Source: Paracoccaceae bacterium (lineage in GTDB: Bacteria > Pseudomonadota > Alphaproteobacteria > Rhodobacterales > Rhodobacteraceae). From it: a stretch of DNA of 41,616 bases. Below the pieces are notes generated by a model. It was given only the letters and a program-made list of their open reading frames with translations, was not told where the DNA came from and made no database searches. Within the stretch, counting starts at the first letter, position 1, and every line of letters starts with the position of its first letter. A program made the position numbers and the translations under genes. Below are positions 1 to 9,153 of this stretch, in pieces. Location of the stretch: NCBI GenBank assembly GCA_026710155.1, contig JAPORQ010000050.1, positions 1-41,616 of the forward strand. The letters are read 5' to 3'.

Positions 1-2
1 GA

Positions 3-1740
3 AGGGTTTTGGGAAATAAAGGAATTGGCCGCTTGGCTGCAGCCAAGCTTGGGCAATTTTTGAAAATTGAAAGTACCACCCGAAAAGGAGAAAACTTTAC
101 TTCTATAGCAGTTAATGGAATAGACTGGAACTCTTTCTCGGAAAAGGAAAATACATACATCGATGATGTAAAATTTTTTGCCGAAGAATTTCCTGGCGGA
201 GATGCTATCGGAACTACTTTGTTTATTTCGCAACTTAACCAGATTTGGAAGAAAAAAAAGTTAGAAACGTTAGTACGGGAATTGCGTAAACTTATTTCAC
301 CAATCGTAGAAAATGACAATGATTTCAATATTTATTTGAATTTAGATGCATTTACAGAAGAATTATACGGTTTTGATGGTGGTGTGCTTGTAAATGGTAG
401 TGAATCATTATTCTCAAGGAAAAAGGGAAAAGGTCACGACATTAGAAACAAAATAGTATCTTTTCCACTATTAGATGCTTGTGATTATACTTTTGAGGCT
501 GAATATTTAGGAAATAAACTTACTGGAATATTAAAAATCAATGATGCAAAAATTGATCACAAAGTCGAGGTATCAGGTAATGACAATATTTGCTTAGGCC
601 AAGGGCTGATACAATTAAACATTTTTGATCGTGATAAAGATTCTTTACAAAATACATTCGTTAAAGCTGGAGTTATTAGTAAAGAGGATAAAAAATCTTT
701 AAAGTTGAGGGATGCTAGAAGGCATATAGATGATCTCTCAGGAATTGCTATTTACCGAAATGATTTTCGTATCCGGCCATATGGTGACCAAGACTCTGAC
801 TGGCTAAACCTAGCCGAGAGACGTGTTCAAAATCCATCCAAATGTTTAGAACAAAAGCAAATATCAGGTTTGATTATAGTGGATACAGCCGAAAATTCAG
901 GTTTGTTTGAACGCAGTAGCCGTGAAGGTTTTGAGCACAATGATAACTATATTTGTTTTAAGAATTTGCTACTAAAAGCTTTAAACCAAATCGAAGCTCT
1001 TAGATTCGCTCATAATGCTAGGACTGGAAAAAATAGAGAAAAGACTAGTACCACTGTAAAATCTGCTTTTTTCTCATTAAGAGAACAGGCAGATTTGAAA
1101 AAAATTGAAAGTTTTTCTGAAAACATTTCAAAAGAAAAAAGGCGTGAGTTTAAAAATGCTGTTAGTGGGTACAAAACTAGTTTAGATAAACTCATCAATA
1201 TTATTCAGGAGAGGCAATCCATATTGGAGGCACGTTCCACCTTAGGATTTATTCTGGCAGAAGTAGTACATGAAGCAAAACATCCCACTAGTGCTGTGGG
1301 TTCAAACTTATTATCTCTCTCCAAGCGGGTAAAAAATAAATGGCTAAATGACATATCTGAAGAAGTATCCGTGACATTATTGGATAACTTTTCAAAGGAT
1401 ATAGAACATATTGTAAGTTTGGAATCACTTCTTAAAAGATTGGATCCATTAATTAATGTCAGAAGGAAGAAAGCTTACGAGTTTTCTGTTTATGAGACCG
1501 TGAAAACTTCCCTTCTTTTATATCTGGAACGGGCACAAAGAGCAGGCGTGGATATAATTCATGAAGATTTATCAAAGGATAAAAAAATGATTGGTCTTGA
1601 GGTAGACCTTTCTTCTGCAATAATAAATTTAATTGATAATGCACTTTACTGGCACGAGCAAAGAAGAACCAATAATCCATATATTTCAATCAATTATCAA
1701 GACAGTGATAATGCACTGGATATACTAATCTCAGATGGAG
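3..1740 (+). pseudogene. GHKL-fold ATPase / histidine-kinase-like protein, truncated at both ends
   Basis: The reading frame is already open at the window edge and begins at an ATP-binding G1 box (GNKGIGRLAAAKLG), so the start codon and first N-box lie upstream. A second kinase-like module follows: a possible dimerisation helix around residues 410-425 (ILAEVVHEAKHP) and a second N-box near residue 540 (AIINLIDNALYW). Two GHKL domains in one protein of this size is a layout known from MORC-like and sensor-kinase-like proteins, some of them in defence islands. The second domain never reaches its own G1 box. At about 1735-1745 the frame runs without a stop into sequence that reads as the restriction subunit HsdS, and it ends at 1892. 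The gene is visibly more AT-rich than the core genes, consistent with transfer. I do not recognise the exact family. Both halves would be needed for activity, so I regard it as broken. Confidence 0.7.
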
Positions 1741-2081
1741 ATGTTGCAGGGGGAAGGAAGCCCGCATGTTTCCACGATGCACCCGACCGGGAAGGCGGGA
1801 CGATAGCCGTCGCCGGACCGGGAGCGCATGCGGGTTTCGCGAGTTGCCGGACAATTCCATTCTGCTGCGAAAACACCTGCATTGGTTTTTGAGAAGGAGG
1901 CGACACCACATTCACCACCTGAGAAAAGGTGCCGGGATTCCGCATGCATGCATTGGAGACCTGCAGACCATTCCCATGCACCCATCGAGGAACAGGGGAG
2001 GATTGCTGGCAGGAATTGATGGGGGAAAACGAATTGAGGCAGAGGCAGTTTGAACATCATCTTGACAAACCGGTTGAATAG
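1741..2081 (+). pseudogene. Remnant of type I restriction specificity subunit HsdS (3' end), copy 1
   Basis: Three frames must be joined to read this. In the frame of the upstream ATPase the residues GGTIAVAGPGAHAGFAS match the recurring 'tIxvxxxGahAGfvsy' segment of an HsdS target-recognition domain. In the next frame GAGIPHACIGDLQTIPM matches the 'gaaiphvxixdlxxipiP' segment. After another shift near 1980, PIEEQGRIAG is the conserved 'PPLxEQxrIa' helix start. A last shift gives ELRQRQFEHHLDKPVE and a stop at 2079-2081, matching the 'EielRqkQyeyYrdkLL' end of the family. HsdS recognises the DNA target for type I restriction-modification. Only the C-terminal part survives, with at least three frameshifts, so it is dead. 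It shares its last 100 bases with a second remnant near 21.1 kb. The identification rests on motif memory, not a search, but the motif order is convincing. Confidence 0.8.
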
Positions 2082-2172
2082 CGTCGTCTCCGAGGCAATC
2101 CATATTCAGGGATATAATTCCCGAAAATATTGTCAAACCGTCTTTATAAGACCCATTTATTCCGATTCAATC

Positions 2173-2187
2173 AAGTATATAATCCCC
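2173..2187 (+). repeat. Border repeat AAGTATATAATYCCC, copy 1
   Basis: AAGTATATAATCCCC, followed by a T/A-rich stretch, lies 92 bases after the stop of hsdS remnant 1. Related copies are at 16692-16706 (minus), 17837-17851 (minus, one mismatch) and 21200-21214 (plus, one mismatch). All four are in accessory DNA and next to remnant or variable genes. Function is unknown. Confidence 0.5.
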
Positions 2188-2216
2188 TATATTTTTAATT
2201 TGTTATTAACATACTT

Positions 2217-2438
2217 CACCGATGGCTACCAAGCATCTGGGCTGATGGCAGTTTTATTGATCCCAAGCTGGTCGGGGAATTGGAAGGGATGGGGATCAAT
2301 CCATACCTTGAGATTATCTTGAAAATCAAGGAGAGCAGAGGTCGGTTTTGTTTCGGCGTTGGGTTGTCAACAGATGTTTGCCTGGATGTGGCGTGTCGTT
2401 TTTTGTGGAAGTATTTTAAGAGAAGACTGGTGCACTGA
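2217..2438 (+). other. Unidentified open frame, possible gene remnant
   Basis: A frame of 73 codons without stop ends with TGA at 2436-2438. It extends upstream to about 2190 but has no ATG and no ribosome-binding site. Its composition (DPKLVGELEGMGINPYLEI near the start, a basic end KYFKRRLVH) looks more like protein than chance, and it might be the tail of a lost transposase or other gene. I cannot assign a family. Confidence 0.25.
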
Positions 2439-2600
2439 TTCAAACAAAAGCCTCCCATCATTTTTCCTTTGAATGCCTATAAATAAAGGGAAAAGATATT
2501 ATTAATATTGTTACCATATGTAGTGGACAGTGCACTAACAAGCTCATAGGGTTCACAATTTGCAACATGTCGCTTCCTGCTGCGTTGAATAGACGACGAA

Positions 2601-2636
2601 CAGGAGGAAAACAACATGAAATACTCAGTAGTGTGA
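2601..2636 (+). other. Orphan ribosome-binding site and start codon (six-codon frame)
   Basis: AGGAGG at 2603-2608 is followed after seven bases by ATG at 2616, but the frame stops after six codons (MKYSVV). This looks like the 5' end of a gene whose body has been deleted, or a leader peptide. The site faces the 3' end of the B12 permease gene. Confidence 0.3.
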
Positions 2637-2640
2637 CTCA

Positions 2641-2665
2641 TGATTCAGACTCTAAGAGTGAATCA
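2641..2665 (-). terminator. Hairpin after the btuDFC operon
   Basis: TGATTCA (2641-2647) and TGAATCA (2659-2665) are perfect inverted arms, and an inner CTC/GAG pair lengthens the stem. It lies just past the stop of the permease gene on the minus strand. No U-tract follows, so it may be a processing or stabilising hairpin rather than an intrinsic terminator. Confidence 0.35.
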
Positions 2666-2672
2666 TATTCAG

Positions 2673-3737
2673 TTACCCTTGGGCATTACGCGATCGGATG
2701 AGTAATAAGAATACGAATACAGAACCGATGGATGTCGTGACTATCCCAATCGGTAACTCCTGTGGAGCGAGCAGGAATCTGCTTACGATATCGGAACCAG
2801 TCAACAGGAGCGCACCCACAATGGCAGCCGTTGGTAACAGGTCCCGATGAAGTGGCCCGACAATACCACGGGCAATATGTGGGACCATAAGCCCCACAAA
2901 GCCGATCACACCCGCAACTGAGACGAACACCGCCGTTGCAAGGGCTGATAGAAAAAACAACAAGAACCTCAACCTGCGAACCGGAACACCCAATGTGATG
3001 GCAGTTTGATCCCCTGTCAGGAGAATGTCCAGCCAACGATTTCGATAAAGTGAATAGGTTAGGATCAGGAGCAATCCTGAGCAGACCAGTGGAAAGGTCT
3101 CCCACCGTGCTAGCCCCAGCCCTCCCAGCATCCAGAAAATGGCTGAATGGGCAGCACGATTGTCGCCATAAAATATCAGGTAGTTGGTGATGGCGGAAAA
3201 TAGAAAAGATACCGCCAATCCCGAAAGAATCAGTTTTTCGGGAGCACTCGTGCGTAAACCGTGAACGAGTGCCAACACGATTCCCGAGGCCACAAGGCCA
3301 CCACAGAAAGCTGCCAAGGGTAATGTCCAGAAACCTAGAATATCTCCAGTAATTGTGATTACAAATACTGCTCCCGCCGCTGCACCTGATGAGAGACCGA
3401 AAAGAAACGGATCAGCAAGATCATTTCGAGTCGTGGTTTGAAGAATGACACCAACAATGCCCAATCCAGCACCGATTATTGCGGCAAATAATGTTCGAGT
3501 AAGACGCAGATCAAATACGATTCTATGCTGTAAGGTCATTTCTCCTTCAGTCAACCCCAATCCCAACGAGATGCCAACCATAACATCTGAAAGTGATATG
3601 GGAGTTGTTCCATAGACGATGGATACCAATAGCAGAGCGACCAGAATAGCCGCTCCGAGAATTGTTATTTGTACAGATCGGCTCAAATCAGTTGATCTCA
3701 GAATGCATGGCCTTGGCCAATTTTTCAATTGCCTCAA
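2673..3737 (-). CDS. btuC: Vitamin B12 ABC transporter permease (FecCD family)
   Basis: This integral membrane protein forms the translocation channel of a type II ABC importer. Up to 354 residues with many hydrophobic segments fit the FecCD/BtuC family, as do GLGIVGVILQTTTRNDLADP in the first third and GVIGFVGLMVPHIAR around residue 280, the characteristic loops including the contact with the ATPase. The operon starts with a cobalamin riboswitch and carries btuD and btuF, so cobalamin or a corrinoid precursor is the likely substrate. The substrate rests on context, because family members carry haem and siderophores too. The start is uncertain: the ATG at 3737 overlaps btuF by 50 bases, while a TTG at 3686, directly after the btuF stop, would give a 337-residue protein with a more ordinary N-terminus. 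Confidence 0.85.
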   Translation of the reverse strand: MRQLKNWPRPCILRSTDLSRSVQITILGAAILVALLLVSIVYGTTPISLSDVMVGISLGLGLTEGEMTLQHRIVFDLRLTRTLFAAIIGAGLGIVGVILQTTTRNDLADPFLFGLSSGAAAGAVFVITITGDILGFWTLPLAAFCGGLVASGIVLALVHGLRTSAPEKLILSGLAVSFLFSAITNYLIFYGDNRAAHSAIFWMLGGLGLARWETFPLVCSGLLLILTYSLYRNRWLDILLTGDQTAITLGVPVRRLRFLLFFLSALATAVFVSVAGVIGFVGLMVPHIARGIVGPLHRDLLPTAAIVGALLLTGSDIVSRFLLAPQELPIGIVTTSIGSVFVFLLLIRSRNAQG

Positions 3738-4638
3738 TATTGGCTGGTCCTGGTGTCAATTCCTCGTAACGCAATCCGATCCAGCGATTGTTTCTGACAG
3801 CATCGGTCAATGACATTAGAGGATGATCTTGCAAAAACTGGAACGTATCCTTCGCTCCATTACCTGTCTGGTAATCAAGTAAGATAAGAAATTCAGGATT
3901 GGCACTGGCAACCGCTTCCCATGAAGTACGCCCCCAACTGGTATCCAGATCGTGGGTGACTGACTGGCCACCTGCTGCAGTAATCATTGCATCGGGAATT
4001 GCGAACTTTCCTGACGTAAAGGGGGCATCCGCTGGACCATCCAACAGAAACACCCGTGGTTTGGGCAGATGTGCGGTTCGCTTTTGGATCGAAGCCAATT
4101 GACTTTTCCAGCCAGCAACCAAGGCTTCTGCACGGCTTTCGACCTCCATCACTTGCCCCAATCTGATAATATCGTCAAACAGCAGATCCATGCTTGCTTC
4201 AGGCCGATTCCTGTCCAGATGCACACAGCTCTCGGTCAAAATCATTGTCTTAATTCCAAAAGGTGCAAGTGTATCGGGAGTGACTTCTCCACCTGGTCTC
4301 ATTCCATAATACCAACCTGCAAAAAATAGGTCGGGGTCGACTGCTACAAGGTTCTCGACCGTCGGATATTTTGGTGCAAGTTCAGGGATATCCCCACGCA
4401 GGACATCAAATTCCGGACTTGCCTTGTACCAACCGGTGATTCCTGTCAATCCAACAATCCGGTTCTGCAGTCCCAATGCGAATGCCATGTCAGCCATGTT
4501 CATGTCGTGGACAACCACCCTCTCGGGAGTTGTTTCGAATACAAGCGGTTCACCGCAATTGTCGACTGTCAGTGCTTGCGCAGCAGCACCAAAAATCTGG
4601 ATTATGCATAGGGTAAAAATCAAGTGTGATTTGATCAT
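3688..4638 (-). CDS. btuF: Periplasmic vitamin B12-binding protein
   Basis: The 316-residue product has a signal peptide (hydrophobic residues 6-20, cleavage probably after AQA) and the helical-backbone metal-receptor fold of class III binding proteins (periplasmic binding protein 2, PF01497). ERVVVHDMNMADMAFALG is the usual first strand and helix, and VENLVAVDPDLFFAGWYYG the conserved 'DLVia' strand region. It should capture the ligand in the periplasm and deliver it to the BtuC permease. The gene overlaps the end of btuD by four bases (ATGA type), so the two are translationally coupled. B12 specificity is inferred from the riboswitch upstream of the operon. The protein alone could equally bind an iron chelate. 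Confidence 0.8.
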   Translation of the reverse strand: MIKSHLIFTLCIIQIFGAAAQALTVDNCGEPLVFETTPERVVVHDMNMADMAFALGLQNRIVGLTGITGWYKASPEFDVLRGDIPELAPKYPTVENLVAVDPDLFFAGWYYGMRPGGEVTPDTLAPFGIKTMILTESCVHLDRNRPEASMDLLFDDIIRLGQVMEVESRAEALVAGWKSQLASIQKRTAHLPKPRVFLLDGPADAPFTSGKFAIPDAMITAAGGQSVTHDLDTSWGRTSWEAVASANPEFLILLDYQTGNGAKDTFQFLQDHPLMSLTDAVRNNRWIGLRYEELTPGPANIEAIEKLAKAMHSEIN

Positions 4639-5429
4639 GGATTCCTCCTTTGGTTGGAAACTTTGGTATTACGAATATCAAGGGCCGGGATCATGCGGCC
4701 GTCACGGTAAAAACACAGATAGTCCACGCCGAAGGTTTCACGGACCCGCTCGGGAGTCAACACTTGGTTTACCGGACCAAATGCAGTCATTCTGGTAGAA
4801 TGCATTAGTGCGACATGGGTAGCAAAGACAGGTATCATCACCAGATCATGAATAACCATCACCACAGTGATTCCAAGATCAACAATCAACGACAAAATCC
4901 GGCTCTTTGCATCTGGATCAAGATGATTGGTGGGCTCGTCGAGAAACAGCAGGAATGGATTCTGAGCAAGTGCCCTGGCAATGTGGGCACGTTGCCGTTC
5001 ACCGCCTGACAGAACCTCAATTCGCTTTTCAGCCAATGAACTCAATCCCGTCAATTTCAAGATTCTGTCCAAATCAACTCCATGTTCCTCAATGGAACGG
5101 TCAACCCATATCGGAACCTGACCCAATGCGACGTAATCGCGTAACATCAATGAACCTTCCGGTTGTTCCTGCTGACTGACAACAGCGATGGTACGAGCAC
5201 GCTCGGGGGCCGACATCTGTTTTATGCTTCGACCCTGAATCAGGACATCGCCTTTTGTTATATTCCTTATACCGCTGAGCAGGTTCAACAGGGTCGTTTT
5301 GCCAGCCCCATTTGGTCCGGCAATCGCAAGAACTGATCCTTCTTCCAGATCAAAGGATACATCCTGCAACAGAATGGTATCGTTGAGAATGTAATTGAGA
5401 TTTTTAACGAACAGCAATGAGGAATTCAT
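4635..5429 (-). CDS. btuD: Vitamin B12 ABC transporter ATPase
   Basis: A complete ABC ATPase of 264 residues. Walker A is GPNGAGKTT around residue 40, the signature LSGGERQRAHIARAL around 140, Walker B LLFLDEPTNHLD around 160, and the H-loop VIHDL around 193. It powers import through BtuC from the cytoplasmic side and is closest in style to FecE/BtuD-like ATPases. It is the first intact gene after the cobalamin riboswitch, so its expression should be shut down by adenosylcobalamin. The ATG at 5429 overlaps the stop of an upstream interrupted frame in an ATGA arrangement, and the 3' end overlaps btuF in the same way, which shows a tightly coupled operon. Confidence 0.88.
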   Translation of the reverse strand: MNSSLLFVKNLNYILNDTILLQDVSFDLEEGSVLAIAGPNGAGKTTLLNLLSGIRNITKGDVLIQGRSIKQMSAPERARTIAVVSQQEQPEGSLMLRDYVALGQVPIWVDRSIEEHGVDLDRILKLTGLSSLAEKRIEVLSGGERQRAHIARALAQNPFLLFLDEPTNHLDPDAKSRILSLIVDLGITVVMVIHDLVMIPVFATHVALMHSTRMTAFGPVNQVLTPERVRETFGVDYLCFYRDGRMIPALDIRNTKVSNQRRNP

Positions 5430-5833
5430 TTATACATCCTCAGACCAACGCTTTGCATGGCTTGGTCTCGTAGGCATCTACAGATTCTACAAGTGCCCAC
5501 CATCCCATTTTCAGAAATTGCATCTGACGGGATAACATTAACATACCTCTTATGCCACACAACAAAGAAATACATACGACCCTGAAACTGCTGGATGCCA
5601 CATGATTGAATGGCAATTGCCGCGAGAAACTCCAACTCGGATTTTGTACTTCTGGCTTTGAAATTGACATCGAATTTACCAAATCCATCGTGATCCGGGA
5701 GAATCCTCCCAAACCTCTAACTTGACCGTCCCTTAAAGGGGTTGAATATATCCTTGGAGATGGGGATGGAGCTATTGGCAATCCATTCAACTGCTGGCCC
5801 ACCCCGGAACACCCCGTCCGGAAGACAAACTTC
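5426..5833 (-). pseudogene. Riboswitch-controlled leader ORF interrupted by one amber codon
   Basis: Between the riboswitch and btuD one minus-strand frame stays open for 136 codons except for a single TAG at 5717-5719. Before it the frame reads like protein (residues such as GGPAVEWIANSS and KDIFNPFKG). After it the frame continues (RILPDHDGFGKFDVNF, then a cysteine pair CRICRC) to a TGA that overlaps the btuD start as ATGA. This coupling argues that the frame was once translated. No good start codon is visible, though GTG or TTG starts are possible, and the part below 5635 could start at a TTG. I do not recognise the product. It may be a decayed cobalamin-related gene, a sequencing error in a real gene, or chance. 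Confidence 0.35.
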
Positions 5834-5985
5834 GATGGCAGGTCTCCTGACTCGTGTGTTTTGTTCCCTTGCACCTTCCCAACCTTACAGGCCAGTGGTT
5901 TCCACAAGGGTATCTTTCACTTACAGTTGCGGGGACAGCTACGGCCTTGGCACCTACTGGTTACACCTCACCGTATTCCCTATTA
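5825..5985 (-). promoter_or_regulatory. Cobalamin riboswitch (AdoCbl element)
   Basis: Read on the minus strand, the conserved blocks come in the canonical order: GGTGCC (5954-5949), the B12 box CCCCGCAACTGTAA (5934-5921), CCACTGGC (5898-5891), GGGAAGG (about 5881-5875) and the terminal GAGTCAGGAGACCTGCC (5853-5837). This matches the Rfam cobalamin family (RF00174) closely. It lies about 400 bases before btuD and should repress the importer when adenosylcobalamin is plentiful. The expression platform was not resolved; it must lie below 5837. Confidence 0.95.
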
Positions 5986-6093
5986 ATCCCAGTCTTGTGA
6001 CTTTATGGGAACCATCGAAGACAATATTGGGATAAATCAGGATTTTGTAAAGTGGATTTTGAAAATATTTTGGGCGCTTAGACCATCGAGTGG

Positions 6094-6411
6094 TCAATCA
6101 GTGTTTTCTGTCGTTATGTTTTTGATTTCATCAAGGGATACCGTATCCTTATCATTATCCAGAATGTCTTCGCTATCATCCTCGATGCCATCTTCTTTGA
6201 CATCATTGTCATCCTTCATGGTGACATCGCTACTGTCAATTTCAAGATCAATACCTTCCTGATCCCTTGCATCAGGGATAACATCTTCCTTGAAAAAAAC
6301 CTCCAGTTGATAGCCACAATTCGGGCACTCGACAGGGTAACGCTGCATGTCATAAAACTTTGTACCACAGCTATCACACCGATGTTTTGAACCCCAAACT
6401 TCCTTTGGCAT
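6094..6411 (-). CDS. TIGR02300/FYDLN-type zinc-ribbon acidic protein
   Basis: This small cytoplasmic protein of 105 residues has an N-terminal zinc ribbon formed by CDSCGTKFYD (from residue 12) and CPNCGYQ (from residue 29), then a long acidic low-complexity tail rich in Asp and Glu. This is the FYDLN-acid family (PF09538, TIGR02300), here with FYDMQ in place of FYDLN. The family is widespread in Alphaproteobacteria and has no established function. Its N-terminus (PKEVWGSKHRC) is typical. It lies downstream of lpd on the same strand with a 58-base gap, and might be co-transcribed. Confidence 0.85.
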   Translation of the reverse strand: MPKEVWGSKHRCDSCGTKFYDMQRYPVECPNCGYQLEVFFKEDVIPDARDQEGIDLEIDSSDVTMKDDNDVKEDGIEDDSEDILDNDKDTVSLDEIKNITTENTD

Positions 6412-6469
6412 TGAATTCCCCTTAATATTGATTGTTAGGTTGTTGAAATAGTATTACCGGTCAGAAATA

Positions 6470-7858
6470 CTAGGCATGTATGGCACCATCACCACAAGCG
6501 AGTGCAGCCTCCTTTACAGCCTCGGAATATGTGGGGTGGCCATGACATGTCAAGGCAATATCTTCAGCCGAGACTCCAAACTCCAGGCCGAGGCATACCT
6601 CCTGTATCAAATCCGAGGCCGAAGGGCCAATGATGTGACAGCCCAGAATTTTATCCGTTTCGCGGTCAGCGAGCATTTTAACGAAGCCACTTGCCTGGAA
6701 AATCGACTTGGCCCGGGCATTGCCCTGGAATGGAAACTTGCCAATCTTGTAATCCACACCCTCTTCCTTCAATTGGTCCTCGGTCTTCCCGACCGCGGCC
6801 ACCTCCGGTTGCGTATATATGACAGATGGAATGACATCATGATTGACATGACCCTTGTTACCTGCAATTTCTTCAGCAACCGCCATACCCTCATCCTCGG
6901 CCTTATGCGCCAGCATGGGTCCAGGTGTTACATCCCCAATGGCATATATTCCCTTGATATTGGTCTGGAAAATCGAATCTACTTCAATCTGTCCTTGTCC
7001 GGTCAGTCCCATACCGATTTTTTCCAGACCCAGACCATCCGTATAGGGCCTTCGACCGGTAGAGAGAAGAACAATGTCAGCCTTTATGGTTTCCGCCTTG
7101 CCGGTTTTTCTGATCTTGAATTCAACGGTTTTGGCCTTGCCCTTCTTGGCAACAGAGGTTACTTCCACTCCCAATTTGAAATCAATCCCCTGTCTTTTCA
7201 GTATTCTCTGAAAGGTCTTGGATACTTCAGTATCCATGCCGGGTGTGATTCCATCGAGATACTCCAGAACCGTGACCCTTGATCCCAGTCTTGCATAAAC
7301 AGAACCCAGCTCAAGGCCAATGACGCCAGCGCCAATAATGACCAACTCCGCTGGAATGGCTGACAATTCCAATGCTCCCGTGGAGGTAACCACTGTTTTT
7401 TCATCAACTTCCACACCTTTCAGGGAATTGGGTTCCGAACCGGTTGCGATTACAATGTTTCTGGTTTCAAAGATTTGGTCTTCAACCCGTACCTTGCCTG
7501 GCTCAACGATTTCTCCCTTACCCTTGATCCAGTCAACCTTGTTTTTCTTGAACAGGAATTCTATGCCACCGGTGTTGGCATCGATTGTTGATTGTTTGTA
7601 GGCCAGCATCCTGTCCCAATCAATTGAAGTTGAACCAGTCACAATGCCAACCTTCGGAAAGTTATGAATTGCCTCGTGGTATTGGTGGGATGCATGGAGG
7701 AGTGCCTTGGATGGAATACACCCCACATTGAGACAAGTCCCACCAAGAGTTTCCCTGCTCTCGACACAAGCCACAGAAAGACCCAGCTGGCCGGCACGGA
7801 TGGCACAAACATAGCCACCTGGACCACCCCCAATAACAATCAAATCGTAAACAGCCAC
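6470..7858 (-). CDS. lpdA: Dihydrolipoyl dehydrogenase (E3 of 2-oxoglutarate dehydrogenase)
   Basis: This FAD enzyme re-oxidises the dihydrolipoyl group on SucB and passes electrons to NAD+. At 462 residues it has the normal length. The FAD-binding GGGPGGY is at residues 10-16, the redox disulfide [13 protein letters not shown] has Cys42 and Cys47, the NAD-binding [10 protein letters not shown] is around residue 180, [18 protein letters not shown] near 305 completes the FAD site, and the C-terminal [14 protein letters not shown] supplies the His-Glu pair. It is the last gene of the suc operon, 90 bases after sucB, so it is the E3 dedicated to this complex, though it may serve others. Confidence 0.95.
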   Translation of the reverse strand: MAVYDLIVIGGGPGGYVCAIRAGQLGLSVACVESRETLGGTCLNVGCIPSKALLHASHQYHEAIHNFPKVGIVTGSTSIDWDRMLAYKQSTIDANTGGIEFLFKKNKVDWIKGKGEIVEPGKVRVEDQIFETRNIVIATGSEPNSLKGVEVDEKTVVTSTGALELSAIPAELVIIGAGVIGLELGSVYARLGSRVTVLEYLDGITPGMDTEVSKTFQRILKRQGIDFKLGVEVTSVAKKGKAKTVEFKIRKTGKAETIKADIVLLSTGRRPYTDGLGLEKIGMGLTGQGQIEVDSIFQTNIKGIYAIGDVTPGPMLAHKAEDEGMAVAEEIAGNKGHVNHDVIPSVIYTQPEVAAVGKTEDQLKEEGVDYKIGKFPFQGNARAKSIFQASGFVKMLADRETDKILGCHIIGPSASDLIQEVCLGLEFGVSAEDIALTCHGHPTYSEAVKEAALACGDGAIHA

Positions 7859-7948
7859 CGTGTTTCCTTTTCAAATTTCTTCATGTGTTCAAAGGTAATC
7901 TGAATCAGGCCATGATCCTGCAAATCAGATGCACTCAAAACGGGTGAT

Positions 7949-9142
7949 TTAGATATCAAGCAACATCCGTCTTGGATCTTCAAGACCTTCCTTGACCCTG
8001 ACCAGAAATGTTACAGCACCCTTGCCATCCACGATTCGATGGTCATAGGAAAGGGCAAGGTACATCATCGGCCGGATTTCAATTTTCCCGTCAACGACAA
8101 CAGGCCTATCCTGAATCTTGTGCATCCCAAGAATACCCGATTGTGGAGGATTCAATATGGGTGAGGACATCAGGGACCCGTAAATTCCCCCATTGGAAAT
8201 GGAAAATGTTCCTCCTTGCATGTCATCAAGCGCCAGCTTGCCATCCCTGGCCTTCTTGCCATAGTCTGCAATGGCCAATTCAATTTCACCAAAATTCATG
8301 TTCTGGGTGTTCTTGATTACAGGTACGACCAATCCCGATGGTGTTCCCACTGCAATTCCCATGTTTACATACTTGCGGAATACAATATCGGTACCATCAA
8401 TCTCACCGTTGACTTCCGGCACTTCCAGAAGTGCATTTGTACAGGCTTTGACAAAGAAGGACATGAAACCCAGCTTGATGCCGAATTTTTGACTGAAGTC
8501 TTCACTGTACTGCTGGCGCAGTAGCATGATTTCAGACATGTCAACCTCATTGTAGGTCGTCAGGATGGCCGCTGCATTCTGGGCCGCCTTCAACCTGCTG
8601 GCAATGGTCTGCCTCAAACGCGACATCGGAATGCGCTCTTCCGGTCCGCCAGCCGATTCAGCTGGCAACTGGCTTTGCATGGCAGAAATATCCGTCAGGT
8701 TAATGACATCCTGTTTCATGACACGCCCGTCCCTACCAGTTCCTGAAACTGTGTTTCTATCAATCCCTTTTGCAGCCATTATCCGTTTGGCGGATGGGGC
8801 ATCTTCAGGTGCTTTTTCCCTTTGGGGTTGAACATTGGGCTGGGGTTCGGGATCCTTGACGGCGGTTTTCTTGGGAACAACAGGTTGTGGAGTTCCTTCG
8901 GGCATGCCCTCACTCAACATGGCCAAAAGGGCATCAACGGAAACATCCTCCCCCTTGTCTGCTAAAATTTCAGACAAGATACCACCTTTAGGTGCACGAA
9001 CTTCAATGGCGACTTTCTCCGTATCAAGGTCACAAACAACCTCATCCTGCTTCACGACATCACCAGTCGACTTGTACCAATTTCCAACAGTGGCTTCAGT
9101 AATACTTTCACCCAATGTTGGTACCCTAATTTCAATGGACAT
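7949..9142 (-). CDS. sucB: Dihydrolipoyllysine succinyltransferase (E2 of 2-oxoglutarate dehydrogenase)
   Basis: The core of the 2-oxoglutarate dehydrogenase complex, transferring the succinyl group from lipoate to CoA. The 397-residue chain has an N-terminal lipoyl domain with the modified lysine in DLDTEKVA (Lys43), a linker rich in Pro, Lys and Gln (about 80-115), a peripheral subunit-binding domain ([25 protein letters not shown], about 117-141) and a C-terminal catalytic domain ending in [13 protein letters not shown] with the catalytic His and Asp. It follows sucA by 11 bases, so the two are surely co-transcribed. Confidence 0.95.
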   Translation of the reverse strand: MSIEIRVPTLGESITEATVGNWYKSTGDVVKQDEVVCDLDTEKVAIEVRAPKGGILSEILADKGEDVSVDALLAMLSEGMPEGTPQPVVPKKTAVKDPEPQPNVQPQREKAPEDAPSAKRIMAAKGIDRNTVSGTGRDGRVMKQDVINLTDISAMQSQLPAESAGGPEERIPMSRLRQTIASRLKAAQNAAAILTTYNEVDMSEIMLLRQQYSEDFSQKFGIKLGFMSFFVKACTNALLEVPEVNGEIDGTDIVFRKYVNMGIAVGTPSGLVVPVIKNTQNMNFGEIELAIADYGKKARDGKLALDDMQGGTFSISNGGIYGSLMSSPILNPPQSGILGMHKIQDRPVVVDGKIEIRPMMYLALSYDHRIVDGKGAVTFLVRVKEGLEDPRRMLLDI

Positions 9143-9153
9143 AATTCAAATCC

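Larger units (their letters stand above)
2082..2672. other. Vestigial region with no convincing intact gene
   Basis: This 590-base stretch holds a repeat motif (2173-2187), an unexplained open frame (2217-2438), an isolated ribosome-binding site with a six-codon frame (2601-2636) and a hairpin (2641-2665), each listed separately. Nothing else was recognised. The mixture looks like the decayed edge of an accessory segment next to the B12 importer. Confidence 0.5.

Noticed and set aside
1690-2136. Several minus-strand frames opposite hsdS remnant 1, two starting with similar FKLxLxQ sequences in both remnants
   Set aside because: The similarity is the antisense shadow of the shared hsdS end; the plus-strand reading matches a known family.
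5440-5907. Minus-strand frame of 155 codons overlapping the cobalamin riboswitch
   Set aside because: It runs through the conserved riboswitch core, has no ribosome-binding site, and its frame differs from the one coupled to btuD.
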